Below are positions 1 to 8,959 of a stretch of DNA of 23,224 nt, piece by piece (positions within the stretch are counted from its first letter, which is position 1; every line of letters begins with the position of its first letter). Source of the DNA: Smittium culicis (taxonomy: Eukaryota > Kickxellomycota > Harpellomycetes > Harpellales > Legeriomycetaceae); NCBI GenBank assembly GCA_001970855.1, contig LSSN01002715.1, forward strand, positions 1 to 23,224, given 5' to 3'. A program made the translations under genes and the position numbers. A model generated the notes under the pieces. It had not been told where the DNA came from. It saw only the letters and a list, made by a program, of their open reading frames with translations, and did no database searches.

Positions 1-2
1 TG

Positions 3-767
3 TACGCCCTCAAACTCAAGAGTGTGGTAGGTCGATCAGTGTTGATCTATTCAGACAACACAACCACACTTGCCTACGTAAGGAAATTCGGAGGAACAAC
101 TTCCCCCGAACTTCTCAGGATAGCAGAAAAGATCTGGAATCACTGTCTGGAAACAAATACCAGACCTCAGGTCACCTATGTACCGTCGGTTCTCAATCCT
201 GCAGATGCGCCGAGCAGACTGACTGCGCAAACCGAATGGTCTCTATCACAGGAAGCATTCGAAACACTGAATTCAGTTTATGGCCAGCACGACGTAGACC
301 TGTTTGCATCCCGCCTGAACAAGAAGGTGGAAGCTTACTTCAGCTGGTTCCCGGACACCGAGTCAGTAGGCCAGAATGCACTAGCCTACAATTGGTCCGC
401 GTTCAACAACCCATACAGCTGCCCGCCATGGAATCTGATCTCCCAAGTAGTTCAGAAAGTCCGACGAGAACGAGTAACAATAACTCTTGTGACACCAATG
501 TGGAAGTCTGCCATCTGGTTTCCGGACCTATTAGCTCTATCAATCTCGCAGCCGGTCCTTCTGCAAGCAACGACGATCATACCAGATCCAAAAAGCGGAA
601 AGTCGCCGCTCTCGGAAAACAAGCATTGGCGCTTGATGGCTTGGAGGATCAGCGGCGCTTCCTCGAGTCCCAAGGTCTCGGTACTTACGCCGCTGACTGT
701 ATCCTTTCCAACGAACGACGTGTCAGACGTCGTTCCAGGTACAGCTCTGTCCAACAGCGATTTTTAG
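3..767 (+). CDS. DIRS-type retrotransposon polyprotein, C-terminal part (RNase H and methyltransferase-like region), cut by window edge
   Basis: The frame is open from the window's left edge, so the reverse transcriptase part lies outside. The visible protein begins inside the RNase H domain: an IYSDN stretch near the start carries the catalytic Asp, and a PADAPSR motif near residue 65 fits the closing Asp region of retroelement RNase H. A DLFASRLN motif and a CPPWNLI/VTPMWKSAIWFPDLL stretch follow. These are typical of the methyltransferase-like segment found after RNase H in DIRS-type elements. The last ~80 codons overlap the recombinase ORF in another frame, an arrangement known in DIRS elements. 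This piece shows no internal stop, so it decayed less than the neighbouring recombinase. Base composition is clearly more G+C rich than the DNA after 1700. Family assignment is from recognised motifs, not a database search. Confidence 0.8.
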   Translation, partial: YALKLKSVVGRSVLIYSDNTTTLAYVRKFGGTTSPELLRIAEKIWNHCLETNTRPQVTYVPSVLNPADAPSRLTAQTEWSLSQEAFETLNSVYGQHDVDLFASRLNKKVEAYFSWFPDTESVGQNALAYNWSAFNNPYSCPPWNLISQVVQKVRRERVTITLVTPMWKSAIWFPDLLALSISQPVLLQATTIIPDPKSGKSPLSENKHWRLMAWRISGASSSPKVSVLTPLTVSFPTNDVSDVVPGTALSNSDF

Positions 768-1632
768 ACTGGCGAATCTCAAAAGAGATAACCGGGGAAA
801 TTTCAGCCCCCCAAATAATAAACTACCTGGCGGAGATCTACACAGTAGACAAACTGAAAGTAGGCTCAATAAAGGCCTATAAATCCGCACTCCTAAGACT
901 AGCGGAAAACCCCACGGAACTATCAAATCACCCAATGTTTTCTGAATTCACAAGAACATTAGACGATGCTTCAATTAAATCATATGTTAGACCGGCCATC
1001 GACATATCACCGGTTCTAAATCTTTTCAAGGAATGGGGCCCCTCAAACGAGCTTTCAACCAAGAAACTCACCGCTAAATTATGCTGGCTATTATCTGTAA
1101 CAGGGTTTCTTAGGGCCAGCGATATTCATAGAATCGACGACAAACGCAGCCACGTAAGCCTTGTTGTGCTAAATTTAGTTATAATAGCACCAAAAGAAAA
1201 ACGAAGCGGCCGTCCAATAGAAAAACCGTGCCAGATAAGCCCTCACACCGATCCGATTTTATGCCCAGTAGTAGCATATTCGGTTTATAAAGAAAAGGTA
1301 GCGACTAGCCTTTGTCCAACCCCACACGCTAACAATAGCAAGTGGACTGTTAACAGGCTGCTTAGATTCATTAATAATAGTTCAAAACCACTATCAGTTG
1401 ACAGTATATCCAGGCATATAAATCTATTTCCGACCTGATAAACCGCGACCCAAATGCGCCCATACCAAAGGGTAGAGCAATAGGCGCGACACTAGCTGCA
1501 AACTCGGGGGTATCATCAGATGAAATAGTATCACATGCGTTTTGGTCAGACTATTCAATCTTTGATACCTATTATCGACTCGCAAGAAATCCTTCGAACA
1601 ACTTGACCGAATCGATTTTTAATCTGGATTAA
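428..1632 (+). pseudogene. DIRS-type tyrosine recombinase, frameshifted
   Basis: This is the integrase-like tyrosine recombinase that inserts a circular DIRS intermediate. The frame is open from about 236, but 428 is the likelier start because its ATG sits in CCATGG context. A basic SKKRKV stretch about 55 residues in resembles a nuclear localisation signal. A core-binding-like region follows, then TGFLRASDIHRID around 1100-1140, which holds the first catalytic Arg (AGG at 1112-1114). The frame stops at 1438. Another frame, joined near 1405-1415, carries on with KGRAIGATLAANSG, the SHAFW segment and DTYYRLAR, which contains the expected Tyr nucleophile, to a TAA at 1630-1632. So a small indel breaks the gene just before its C-terminal catalytic boxes. 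Where a HxxR box is expected this copy reads P-K-G-R, so the His is also missing. It is almost certainly inactive. Confidence 0.78.
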
Positions 1633-1663
1633 CTTAATATGTCTCCTCTCTGAAGTATAATAT

Positions 1664-1698
1664 GAATTAATCTTCGCTCTAAAGAGCTCGATTAATTC
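1664..1698. repeat. Near-perfect 16-17 bp inverted repeat (hairpin) just after the DIRS ORF
   Basis: The left arm at 1664-1680 (GAATTAATC then TTCGCTCT) and right arm at 1683-1698 (AGAGCTCG then ATTAATTC) pair over nearly their whole length around a two-base loop, with one mismatch/bulge region. It lies 32 bases after the recombinase stop. It could be part of the element's 3' terminal structure or a transcript-end hairpin. DIRS termini are known to be unusual, but the matching left terminus is not in the window. Confidence 0.6.
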
Positions 1699-2416
1699 TT
1701 ACAAAAATCGCAATGCTTTGTACCGATTGTGAAAATAATATGTTCAAATAAGCGCTAAAGCGCTTTTTCCCAAGTTTTTTCAACTTTTTTGCTTGATCTT
1801 TTTTGTTTCCTGTGATTTTGTCAAGTACACAAAAAATTACAGCTGTAGCCATGTATATTTGAGAAAATTCATAATGTTACTAATGTTGATTATTTATTCT
1901 AATAATTACTTTAGATTATTTTGATTAAAAACGGGCGTTCAAATTTAGCTAAAATATTAACATATCCTTTGTGTTTTTACATTCCTCTCCCTCTCACCCT
2001 CTCTCTCTCTACATCCAGCCATCCATCCCGTACTAGTTACAATATCTTTAATTTACAGTGAATTAGTCTAAAAAAAAAAAAATTTAATTAGTAAATTTTA
2101 TGTAGCTTTAAATAAAAAACAAAAAATATAAATAAGTATATTATCCATATTTTTGTTTCCAATTTAATATTATAATGAAACATTATTTATATAGCAACTA
2201 AGATTTTTATAATAAAATATCTTACAGAATACCATTTTGCCCGGTTGATTTAATCTTATGTCTTTCGTTCAACGCTATCGATTTAAAAATCTACTCTTTT
2301 CGATGGCAAAAAAATACAGCATTAAACTTCTTTCTCTTGTAAGAAATAAAATAAGTAAATCAACCAATAAAAAAAGTTAAAAATATATAAATATACTTTT
2401 CAAAACAATAGAAGAA
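1699..2416. other. AT-rich spacer with a CT-rich tract; no gene seen
   Basis: No coding region is supported. It holds an AGCGCTAAAGCGCT palindrome at about 1752-1765 that may still belong to the DIRS end, and a pyrimidine-rich strand at about 1981-2030 made of CTCTCC and CATCC repeats, which stands out from the A/T background. The rest is A/T homopolymer-rich DNA. Confidence 0.5.
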
Positions 2417-3300
2417 ATGAAAACTACGAATAAAGGTATCCATATGGAACAAAGTTCAACACGGGCTAACGTAGCTAATTCAAAAGTTAAACCTCCTAAT
2501 ACTAATAAAAAAAAACTGGTAATAAATTTGATCCAGTATCGCTGCTTAAAAAGACAATAGGTAACGATTCTGTTCAAAGAATAATTACATGCTTTGGTGA
2601 AAACTCATTAAAATTAGCAATATATATAAGAGAAATCGACCAAAACATTGATTAGGCCGTGGAAAGTATATAAACTCGATTTGTAGATATCAATACGTGC
2701 TTTGAAATTGACAACCGAAGAAAAATTCTATTTTTAAAATTCATAAGTGGTATTCACCTCCAAAATTCAAAAAAAGTAAATATAAAATATAATATCAAAA
2801 AAAATTGAAATTTTAGAAGCCACAAAATATTTAGAGGAATAAAAAATATCATTATACCATCATATAATGGCTTTAGTATCTTTAAAGCAGCCAAAAAAGC
2901 ATATGATGAACTTTCGAAAATATGGGAAGTTCTTGATATCACTGCCCTCAATTACAAGAACATTAACGCATTCCCATATAAAAATATCAAAATAAACTTT
3001 AAAACTAAAAATCATACCATATCCCATCCTCATTAGAGATAATAAGTGTTATAGTAATATTACTTTAAAAAGGAGCTCAACCTGTTTGCAATTATTGAAA
3101 AAAAGTCGAATACAGGAAATACTAGTGTGAAGATTTGAAAAAAACAAAATTGAAAAGCAAAAAAAAAAAAGGTACAGGACATCAGTTCCAAAAAAACAAA
3201 AAAAAATCATTCAAGAAATAAATACAGAAAATATAGAGGATAATGTGAATAAAAATAATTCTACTAAAAATAAACGAGAAAAAGATCGTGATTAAAACTG
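2417..3300 (+). pseudogene. LINE-A ORF1 (Gag-like) fossil with relic zinc knuckle
   Basis: No long frame survives, but protein-like stretches run along the + strand in shifting frames. There is an ATG at 2417. After a shift at an A-run near 2505 comes a segment beginning KFDPVSLLKK, and later one beginning GFSIFKAAKKAYDELSKIW. At 3087-3128 one frame reads C-N-Y-stop-KKVE-Y-RKY-stop-C, which has exactly the CX2CX4HX4C spacing of a zinc knuckle; the second Cys is now a stop and the His is now Tyr. This aligns with the intact CSYCKQVGHRKSNC of LINE-B, including the acidic residue and Lys that follow. A lysine-rich tail comes next. This is an old, dead ORF1 of a related but distinct non-LTR element. 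Confidence 0.6.
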
Positions 3301-3788
3301 TGATCTTTTACCTTAAGGAGAGGACTGGAAATTTATAGACAATTCTCCAAGATAAAATCCAGAAATAATATGGAGATTAATAAAATTGATAAAACATTGC
3401 AAAGAGTAAAAAATAATTTTATATAAAATTTTGAAAATAGCATAACTGACGTATTAATTTTCTGGATTCAGAGAATATAACAATAACAAAAAGAAATATC
3501 TACTTAAGCCCAAATCTAAAAATGTTAGATAAATATAAAATTAATAATATTAACTCTAAAAGTATATTCAATAAAATTCATAAATAAATAAAACAAATAA
3601 AACAAATATCATACCTCAACTACTAGAGACATAGGAAATTGGAAATATAATCGGCCGTATTAACGCAGTAGTTGAAGAAGTCACTCCATAATACTATCTT
3701 ATAAAAGAAAAGGCAGTCGAAAAAAGATACAGCAAGATAAAAAATATTTCTACAAAGATAGAAATGTAGTTAAACTAAGCTCATAATT

Positions 3789-3877
3789 TAATCTTTATAA
3801 CCGGAAAAAAAACCCCTCAAAAAAAAACCCCCCTCATAAAAAAACAAAACAAAACAAAAAATTTGAAATAAAAAAAA
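3789..3877 (+). other. A/C-rich inter-ORF spacer of LINE-A
   Basis: Between the ORF1 fossil and the ORF2 start lies a purely A/C/T low-complexity stretch of A-runs broken by CCCC, CCCCCC and AAAAC repeats. It directly precedes the ORF2 ATG at 3878. It may be a former leader or an expanded microsatellite. Confidence 0.4.
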
Positions 3878-4084
3878 ATGGATAGCATAAAAATATCAAC
3901 ATTAAACGTGAAGGGAATAGCTGGAAATAAAATAAAAGGTCAGAATTTTTACATATCTAAAGAGATGTGTCAAGTCAGATATATTTTGCTTACAAGAAAT
4001 AAATATCAAAAATATTTACATGTCTTTTTGGTCCAACTACTGGAACGAAAAAGTATCATTGTCAAAATAAACTTCTATAATTAA
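3878..4084 (+). pseudogene. LINE-A ORF2 start: APE-type endonuclease fragment
   Basis: The 68-codon frame starts MDSIKISTLNVKGIAG. This matches the conserved opening of APE-type endonucleases of non-LTR retrotransposons (I-x-T-L-N-V-[RK]-G), where the Asn is a catalytic residue. After about residue 35 the frame is shifted: another frame at about 4021-4060 reads FWSNYWNEKVSLS, which looks like continued endonuclease. Nothing recognisable follows 4084, so the copy is truncated early in ORF2, with reverse transcriptase missing. It lies 3' of the ORF1 fossil on the same strand, as expected for a two-ORF LINE. Confidence 0.6.
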
Positions 4085-4102
4085 TTATAACTATAGTTAT
4101 AA
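4085..4102. repeat. Perfect 18-bp palindrome
   Basis: TTATAACTATAGTTATAA is its own reverse complement. It sits exactly where recognisable LINE-A coding sequence ends, so it may mark a rearrangement joint. In DNA this AT-rich it may also be chance. Confidence 0.7.
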
Positions 4103-4203
4103 GGTTAACTATTAAACACAAGAACTTTTATTAGAATCCAAGAACTATTCTTAATTCCAAGATATAATAATAAAATATGTGTGAATTTCAAGACTTTTTT
4201 TAG

Positions 4204-4593
4204 TTAACCCTTTCACGGACGGTAGACTATTTTTGACTCACCAGATAAGGCGAACAGCGTTCAATTAAATTATTTTAATTCCGAGGCTATAAGAAGTATG
4301 GGTTCGTTGTTGAAAAATAGCAAATAGTTAATTTTATTATAAATCATAAAATATTCATTAATTTAATTTATTTAACCCTTTCCCGTCCAACACTCTTAAA
4401 AAAATCGGATTTATTGATTCGTTTATGATTTATAAGCAAATTTATTATTTGCTGTTAAAATACTATAAACCAAATATTCTTACGGCCTCGGAATTAATGA
4501 ATATTAACTGAGCATGGTTGGCTATATTTTGCAGGTCAAAAATAGTCTACCACCCGCGAAAGGGTTAAAGAGCGTTGGACGGGAAAGGGATAA
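4204..4593 (+). mobile_element. TTAA MITE copy A (piggyBac-like), interrupted by copy B
   Basis: The left end is TTAA followed by CCCTTTCACGGACGG and a GTAGACTATTTTTGAC block. The right end, GCGTTGGACGGGAAAGGG with a decayed ATAA, is at about 4569-4593. Copy B sits between, flanked by TTAA at 4372-4375 and 4565-4568. Removing B and one TTAA leaves 197 bases, nearly the same length as copies B, C and D. The element has no coding capacity. TTAA target sites and ends beginning CCC are the hallmark of piggyBac-type transposons, so it is probably moved in trans by such a transposase. No transposase is in this window. Confidence 0.75.
4372..4568 (-). mobile_element. TTAA MITE copy B, nested inside copy A
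   Basis: This 197-base element, counting both TTAA sites, is in reverse orientation. It starts TTAACCCTTTCCCGTCCAAC (the family's right end, inverted) and ends with the inverted left end, ACCACCCGCGAAAGGGTTAA. It contains the family core: a CTCGGAATTAA block and a TTTGCTGTTAAAATAC block. It is the best-preserved copy. It was inserted at a TTAA inside the right end of copy A, giving a duplicated TTAA at both borders. Confidence 0.8.
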
Positions 4594-4640
4594 TTTGCCG
4601 TAAATTTGAGTATTATTATCATAAAAATAAATTTCTTCGT

Positions 4641-4986
4641 TTAACCCTTTCCCGCTCAACGCTCATAAAAAAAGTCGAATTTATTGATTCGTTTATGATT
4701 TATAAGCATCCTCATTATTATTTTTTTATTACAATAAATCAATAATTGTCAAGGCCTCGGAATTTAAGGATCTTAACTCAGCATAGTTGGTTAAATTTTG
4801 TAAGCCAAAAATCTTAAACTTGATAAAAAATCATAATTGGATATGTCAATAAAAGTTATTAATTATTGGATGCATTACATTTAATATCCAATAAAATATT
4901 ATCATTCTATATTAATTTTCCAGAATGTTACTTGGTTGGATTATTTAGGTAGTTCAAAAAAAGTCAACCACCCCTGAAAGGGTTAA
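4641..4986 (-). mobile_element. TTAA MITE copy E, reverse, with ~150 bp of extra sequence
   Basis: It starts TTAACCCTTTCCCGCTCAAC and matches copy B closely to about 4806, including TTGATTCGTTTATGATTTA and GGCCTCGGAATTTAAG. After GCCAAAAATC the match is lost for about 120-130 bases. It resumes at about 4930 with a left-end-like GTCAACCACCCCTGAAAGGG and the closing TTAA at 4983-4986. Either unrelated DNA inserted near the left end, or two partial copies were joined. The total length of 346 compares with 197 for simple copies. Confidence 0.65.
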
Positions 4987-6057
4987 AAAAAGCATGAATT
5001 ATCATTTATTTCGATAAATCAGGCTAATTTAAAAATTTAATTACGTTTTTTTTAATTTAATTAATTTTTTGAAATATTTCAAGCAAAACTGCAACAAACT
5101 ATATCCTACAATTATCTATTAAAATAATGATTGTCGAGGTATAAATCATTCACGATTTTGCAAAAAAACTTTTTTTTGAAGATAAAGGATATACTCATCT
5201 CTTTTTACTTTCAACCTTCCTCAAAAATTTGATCTAAAGATATAAATGTTACGGAAAATATTTATGGTTTAGACATGCTTACGCACTTGTTACATATGTG
5301 CAAATAAATTTTATTATTTTTTTTTGCAATGCAGTTTTTATAATGGATTTAACTACATGTAATTTTTGCAACTATAAAAAGCTCCTACTAAATTGTGATG
5401 GTTTAAGCCGACCAATACCTCATCATCATTGAAAAAATACTCGAAACAGGGAAACTCTTTATAACAGAGTTGTTTTATAGTGTAAAAGGTTTCAGCGAAT
5501 AATGTTTCATAAAAAAGTTATAGATAGCTAAAAAAAAAAAAATTACAACTTTTTTTGCAAAAAATACCAAAATGAAATGAATAAGTGGAAAAATGGAAAA
5601 ATGGAAAAATTGAAATCCATATTTCAATTTTCCTAATTTATGTAGGTAATGGATTGGAATAAGAAAGCCGCGTTTAAATATATAGTGTGCTCTCATAATA
5701 TATTGTTTAATATAAAATATAAATTATGATTAGCATTTCAATCAGCTTTTAAAATTTAAAAATATAACTTATGAGACTTTATTAGATTTAAATGCGAATT
5801 CACATTAAAAATTTATTAAAAAAGATATTTACCATATAGATTTCTAAACCAAATAAATTTGAAATTAAGCGTTATTAATCAATAAGGGACAATAATAGAA
5901 ATGCAAACAAAAGTATCCAATAATATGCACAGCTCGTCATTAATATTTTCTTTCAAATTATAAAATATTTATATAAAGCTTAATAACAAAAACTTGGTTA
6001 GCTGTGTTGAACACTAATTTAGCTGCAGGAAGATAGGTGTCAATTAAACTTTTCTTA
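4987..6057. other. AT-rich intergenic DNA upstream of the Apc3 gene
   Basis: No gene is supported. Short open frames here have neither motifs nor protein-like composition. It contains many T- and A-runs and a run of GAAAAATG-type short repeats at about 5586-5610. The Apc3 promoter should lie in the last few hundred bases, but no single TATA-like site can be chosen in such A/T-rich sequence. Confidence 0.5.
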
Positions 6058-8907
6058 ATGGATCTTGCTAAATACAATAGAAATTTCTACGAATCTTTGA
6101 TATTAAATTCTTTGGATCAGCTGCGAATCGACGAAGCACTGCACTATGCTGAACAATATAATGCTATATTTACAAAAAATACAAATTCAAAAAATATTCT
6201 TAAACTTGACTGTTCACAATCCTTCTCGAAACATGAAGCTAGGAATAATGAAAATATACACACATGTTTAACTGATTATAGATCTCTATATTTTGTAGGA
6301 TATTGTCATTATAGATTAAGTCATTATTCCACAGTATATGAACTTCTGAGAGATTGCTCGTATATTTTAACAAATTTCTTTGAAAATGACAGCGGAGTAA
6401 AATCTGAATGCACGAAATTATTATCCGAAAATCCAGATACAATCAATCCAAAAGTTAATACAGTTTTTGAAAACAATAAAAATAAAGAATTATTTTACGA
6501 GGAAATAAATCAGTCATTAGATATTTACAAAAATTCAATTATATGGTTGTTTGCAAACTCTTGTTTAGAAACCTCTCGATACAAAGAATCAGAAATATTT
6601 TTACTTAATCTAACAAAATCTCTCGAATCGAAAGTTCTAGATGATTTTTATGAATACTTACACATCACAAATGAGAAGTTTGATTATCCCATTGGATATC
6701 CAAAAATTTCTTCTGTATTTAATGTTCTTGGTATTGTATATACAAAAATTAATAAAGAAACGAAGGCTAATCAATTCTTTGAAAAATCTTTTTTGGTAAA
6801 TCCATTCTGTTTCTCCTCTTGGAATTCAAGCTGTTTACTTAGATCAAACAATTCAAAAATCGAAAAGTATAGAGAATCTTTTTTAAATTTACAAACTCCC
6901 TTCTCATCATCTTTCGATTATAGAGAGTTTGGTTCTTCTGATTTCTCAAATGCTATAGAATCTAAAAATAAAGCACATAATAACATTGTAAATAATAAAA
7001 ATAGCAAAATAGATTCTAATCATACAAAATACGTATATCAAAACCTTGATAATCCTTTAAAAAGAAAAACTACGAGTCAATCATCAAATAATCAAATAAG
7101 CTCTAGCTTAAAGCAAGATCGTATAACAGAAAAGAAAATAAACGATAAGATTAGGCTGAATATAAAATCACCGAGAATGCCTCAAATTACTAGCAATAGC
7201 TTAATTAAAAAGCCCAGTATTTTAACTCGACATAGAACTAGTAACATTCTGAATAATTCAAGGAATATAAAAATATCACCAAGAAATATCAAAACTGCAC
7301 ACAAAACGTCAAATAAAAATCATAAATCCAAGCTCGAATTTTCAAATATAAGCAAGCTTAATACTAGTGATAAAATAACGACGGAAGCCTGTAAAATTCC
7401 ACTTGATATAGATATCATAAAGAAAAATAAATCAAAATTTTTTAAAGATGTAGTTAAAATAAACTTAGCTTGTAATGAAGCTTGTTTTTACGCGTCTGAA
7501 TTTAACATTGAGAAAACTATTGAATGTTTAGGTATATTGTCAGAGTTTAACATAGCTGATCTCTCTTATTCAAACTCAACTCTAGCAAAGCTTTATTACG
7601 AATTTGGAAATTATGAAACTTCTCTATATTATTTTCAAAAACTATTATGGGACCCTGCACCTTCATCAAATATAGACATATATTCATCGTTACTGTGGCA
7701 GCTGAAAAATCTTCCAGAGTTAATAGATTTATACACATCATTTAACAAAGATAATTTAATTTATACTGAAAATAGCTATCAAAAACATATAGTTCTTGCT
7801 AACCTTTTTTCAGTTCAAAGGCAGCATAAAAATGCCATTTTAGCATTGCTAAACTCTTTAAACATACTCAGATCAGGATCCGCTTTTAATTCCCTGATAT
7901 CTAATTCCAAGCTAGACTCACTGATTTCCAATCCAAACAACTCCATTGATATTGACCTAGAGTCTATTACAAACGAAATATTTGAGTTTTCGCATATCGA
8001 TATAGCAAAGTCGAATTCAATTATGAAGCTTTCCAAGCTTAGCTATATATATTCGCTAATTGGGTTTGAATTGACAAATATTGATGAGTTTGAGCTAGCA
8101 AATATCGCATTTACAACTTCAATTAGAATATTCAAATTTCATTATAATTCCTATTATGGCTTAGGGATACTATCTTTAAGAAGACATAATCTCAACATGG
8201 CGTTACATTACTTTGAGATGGCTTTCAAATATAATAGCTCAAATCCGCTTCTAGCCTGCAGCATAGGAATTGTAAATGATCTTAAGCTTTCATATGATAT
8301 TGCATTAAAATTTTACAAACTATCAATTATTAAGTCAAATCCAATAGACTATTCATCGAATATCATCAACCAAACGACAAATTCATTCGTATCATTTGCA
8401 CTATTCAAAATTGCAAACATTTACTTCAAGATGTCAAAATTCGATAAAGCGGTTTTGATACTAAGCAACCTATTACCAAATTATTCTACATTTATACCAG
8501 GCCTGTCATCTCCTATCAATTTATCTCCAGAGGCTAACGCCAATTCTAACTCTGAACTTGCCAAACGCATTAAAAAGGAATCAACTCTATCAATTCAAAA
8601 ACATGACTTTTTCTTTTTGTTTGGGCAAACTCTTCTAGCCCTAGGGAATCAGAGCTTAGCAAGCATATGCTTTAAGCATTCGCTTGCTGATGTGCCAAGT
8701 AATTTGCATACCGAACCTGGCTCTGATGATAGCGATCAGAAATATACTACCGAATCTCAATCATTAAACCTTTCACTTTTTTCCAGTAATATTTTTAAAA
8801 TAATTAGTGAGCTTGATATAAACAAAATGAAAAATAACTCAAACAGCCTAAAATCTGGCGGAACAAAAGCTCTAACCAAACACGTATCTAAATACATCTT
8901 TACTTAA
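6058..8907 (+). CDS. CDC27: Anaphase-promoting complex subunit 3 (Cdc27/Apc3), TPR protein
   Basis: A 949-residue protein starting at the ATG at 6058; the frame is open a few codons further up but without an ATG. Cdc27 is a TPR scaffold of the APC/C ubiquitin ligase, whose homodimer binds the C-terminal Ile-Arg tails of Cdc20/Cdh1. Residues 1-~260 match the Apc3 N-terminal TPR/dimerisation region, including the SFLVNPFCFSSW stretch near 245. Residues ~280-455 are a Ser/Asn/Lys-rich disordered linker. The C-terminal TPR superhelix (~460-880) holds recognised Cdc27 signatures: YSSLLWQLK near 541-549, YYGLGIL near 698, and IGIV near 736. An extra low-complexity insert (~815-845) interrupts the last repeats, and a polar tail ends the protein. 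No intron is evident and the frame is intact, so it is probably functional. Length fits the family (about 650-850 in many species), somewhat expanded by linkers. Assignment is by motif recognition. Confidence 0.9.
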   Translation: MDLAKYNRNFYESLILNSLDQLRIDEALHYAEQYNAIFTKNTNSKNILKLDCSQSFSKHEARNNENIHTCLTDYRSLYFVGYCHYRLSHYSTVYELLRDCSYILTNFFENDSGVKSECTKLLSENPDTINPKVNTVFENNKNKELFYEEINQSLDIYKNSIIWLFANSCLETSRYKESEIFLLNLTKSLESKVLDDFYEYLHITNEKFDYPIGYPKISSVFNVLGIVYTKINKETKANQFFEKSFLVNPFCFSSWNSSCLLRSNNSKIEKYRESFLNLQTPFSSSFDYREFGSSDFSNAIESKNKAHNNIVNNKNSKIDSNHTKYVYQNLDNPLKRKTTSQSSNNQISSSLKQDRITEKKINDKIRLNIKSPRMPQITSNSLIKKPSILTRHRTSNILNNSRNIKISPRNIKTAHKTSNKNHKSKLEFSNISKLNTSDKITTEACKIPLDIDIIKKNKSKFFKDVVKINLACNEACFYASEFNIEKTIECLGILSEFNIADLSYSNSTLAKLYYEFGNYETSLYYFQKLLWDPAPSSNIDIYSSLLWQLKNLPELIDLYTSFNKDNLIYTENSYQKHIVLANLFSVQRQHKNAILALLNSLNILRSGSAFNSLISNSKLDSLISNPNNSIDIDLESITNEIFEFSHIDIAKSNSIMKLSKLSYIYSLIGFELTNIDEFELANIAFTTSIRIFKFHYNSYYGLGILSLRRHNLNMALHYFEMAFKYNSSNPLLACSIGIVNDLKLSYDIALKFYKLSIIKSNPIDYSSNIINQTTNSFVSFALFKIANIYFKMSKFDKAVLILSNLLPNYSTFIPGLSSPINLSPEANANSNSELAKRIKKESTLSIQKHDFFFLFGQTLLALGNQSLASICFKHSLADVPSNLHTEPGSDDSDQKYTTESQSLNLSLFSSNIFKIISELDINKMKNNSNSLKSGGTKALTKHVSKYIFT

Positions 8908-8953
8908 AATTCTTTATTTTATTTTACTTTAATTATAGACTTTAATCTATTCT

Positions 8954-8959
8954 AATAAA
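8954..8959 (+). promoter_or_regulatory. Candidate polyadenylation signal AATAAA for Apc3
   Basis: AATAAA occurs 47 bases after the Apc3 stop codon, a reasonable distance. In DNA this AT-rich the hexamer is common, so this is weak support. Confidence 0.35.

Noticed and set aside
2377..2951. Two minus-strand open frames (66 and 65 codons)
   Set aside because: Hydrophobic Phe/Ile-rich products are the shadow of A-rich plus-strand sequence; the plus strand carries the LINE-A ORF1 fossil instead.
5475..5696. Minus-strand frame of 73 codons, Phe-rich
   Set aside because: No motif, low-complexity FF/HF composition typical of reverse-complemented A-rich DNA.
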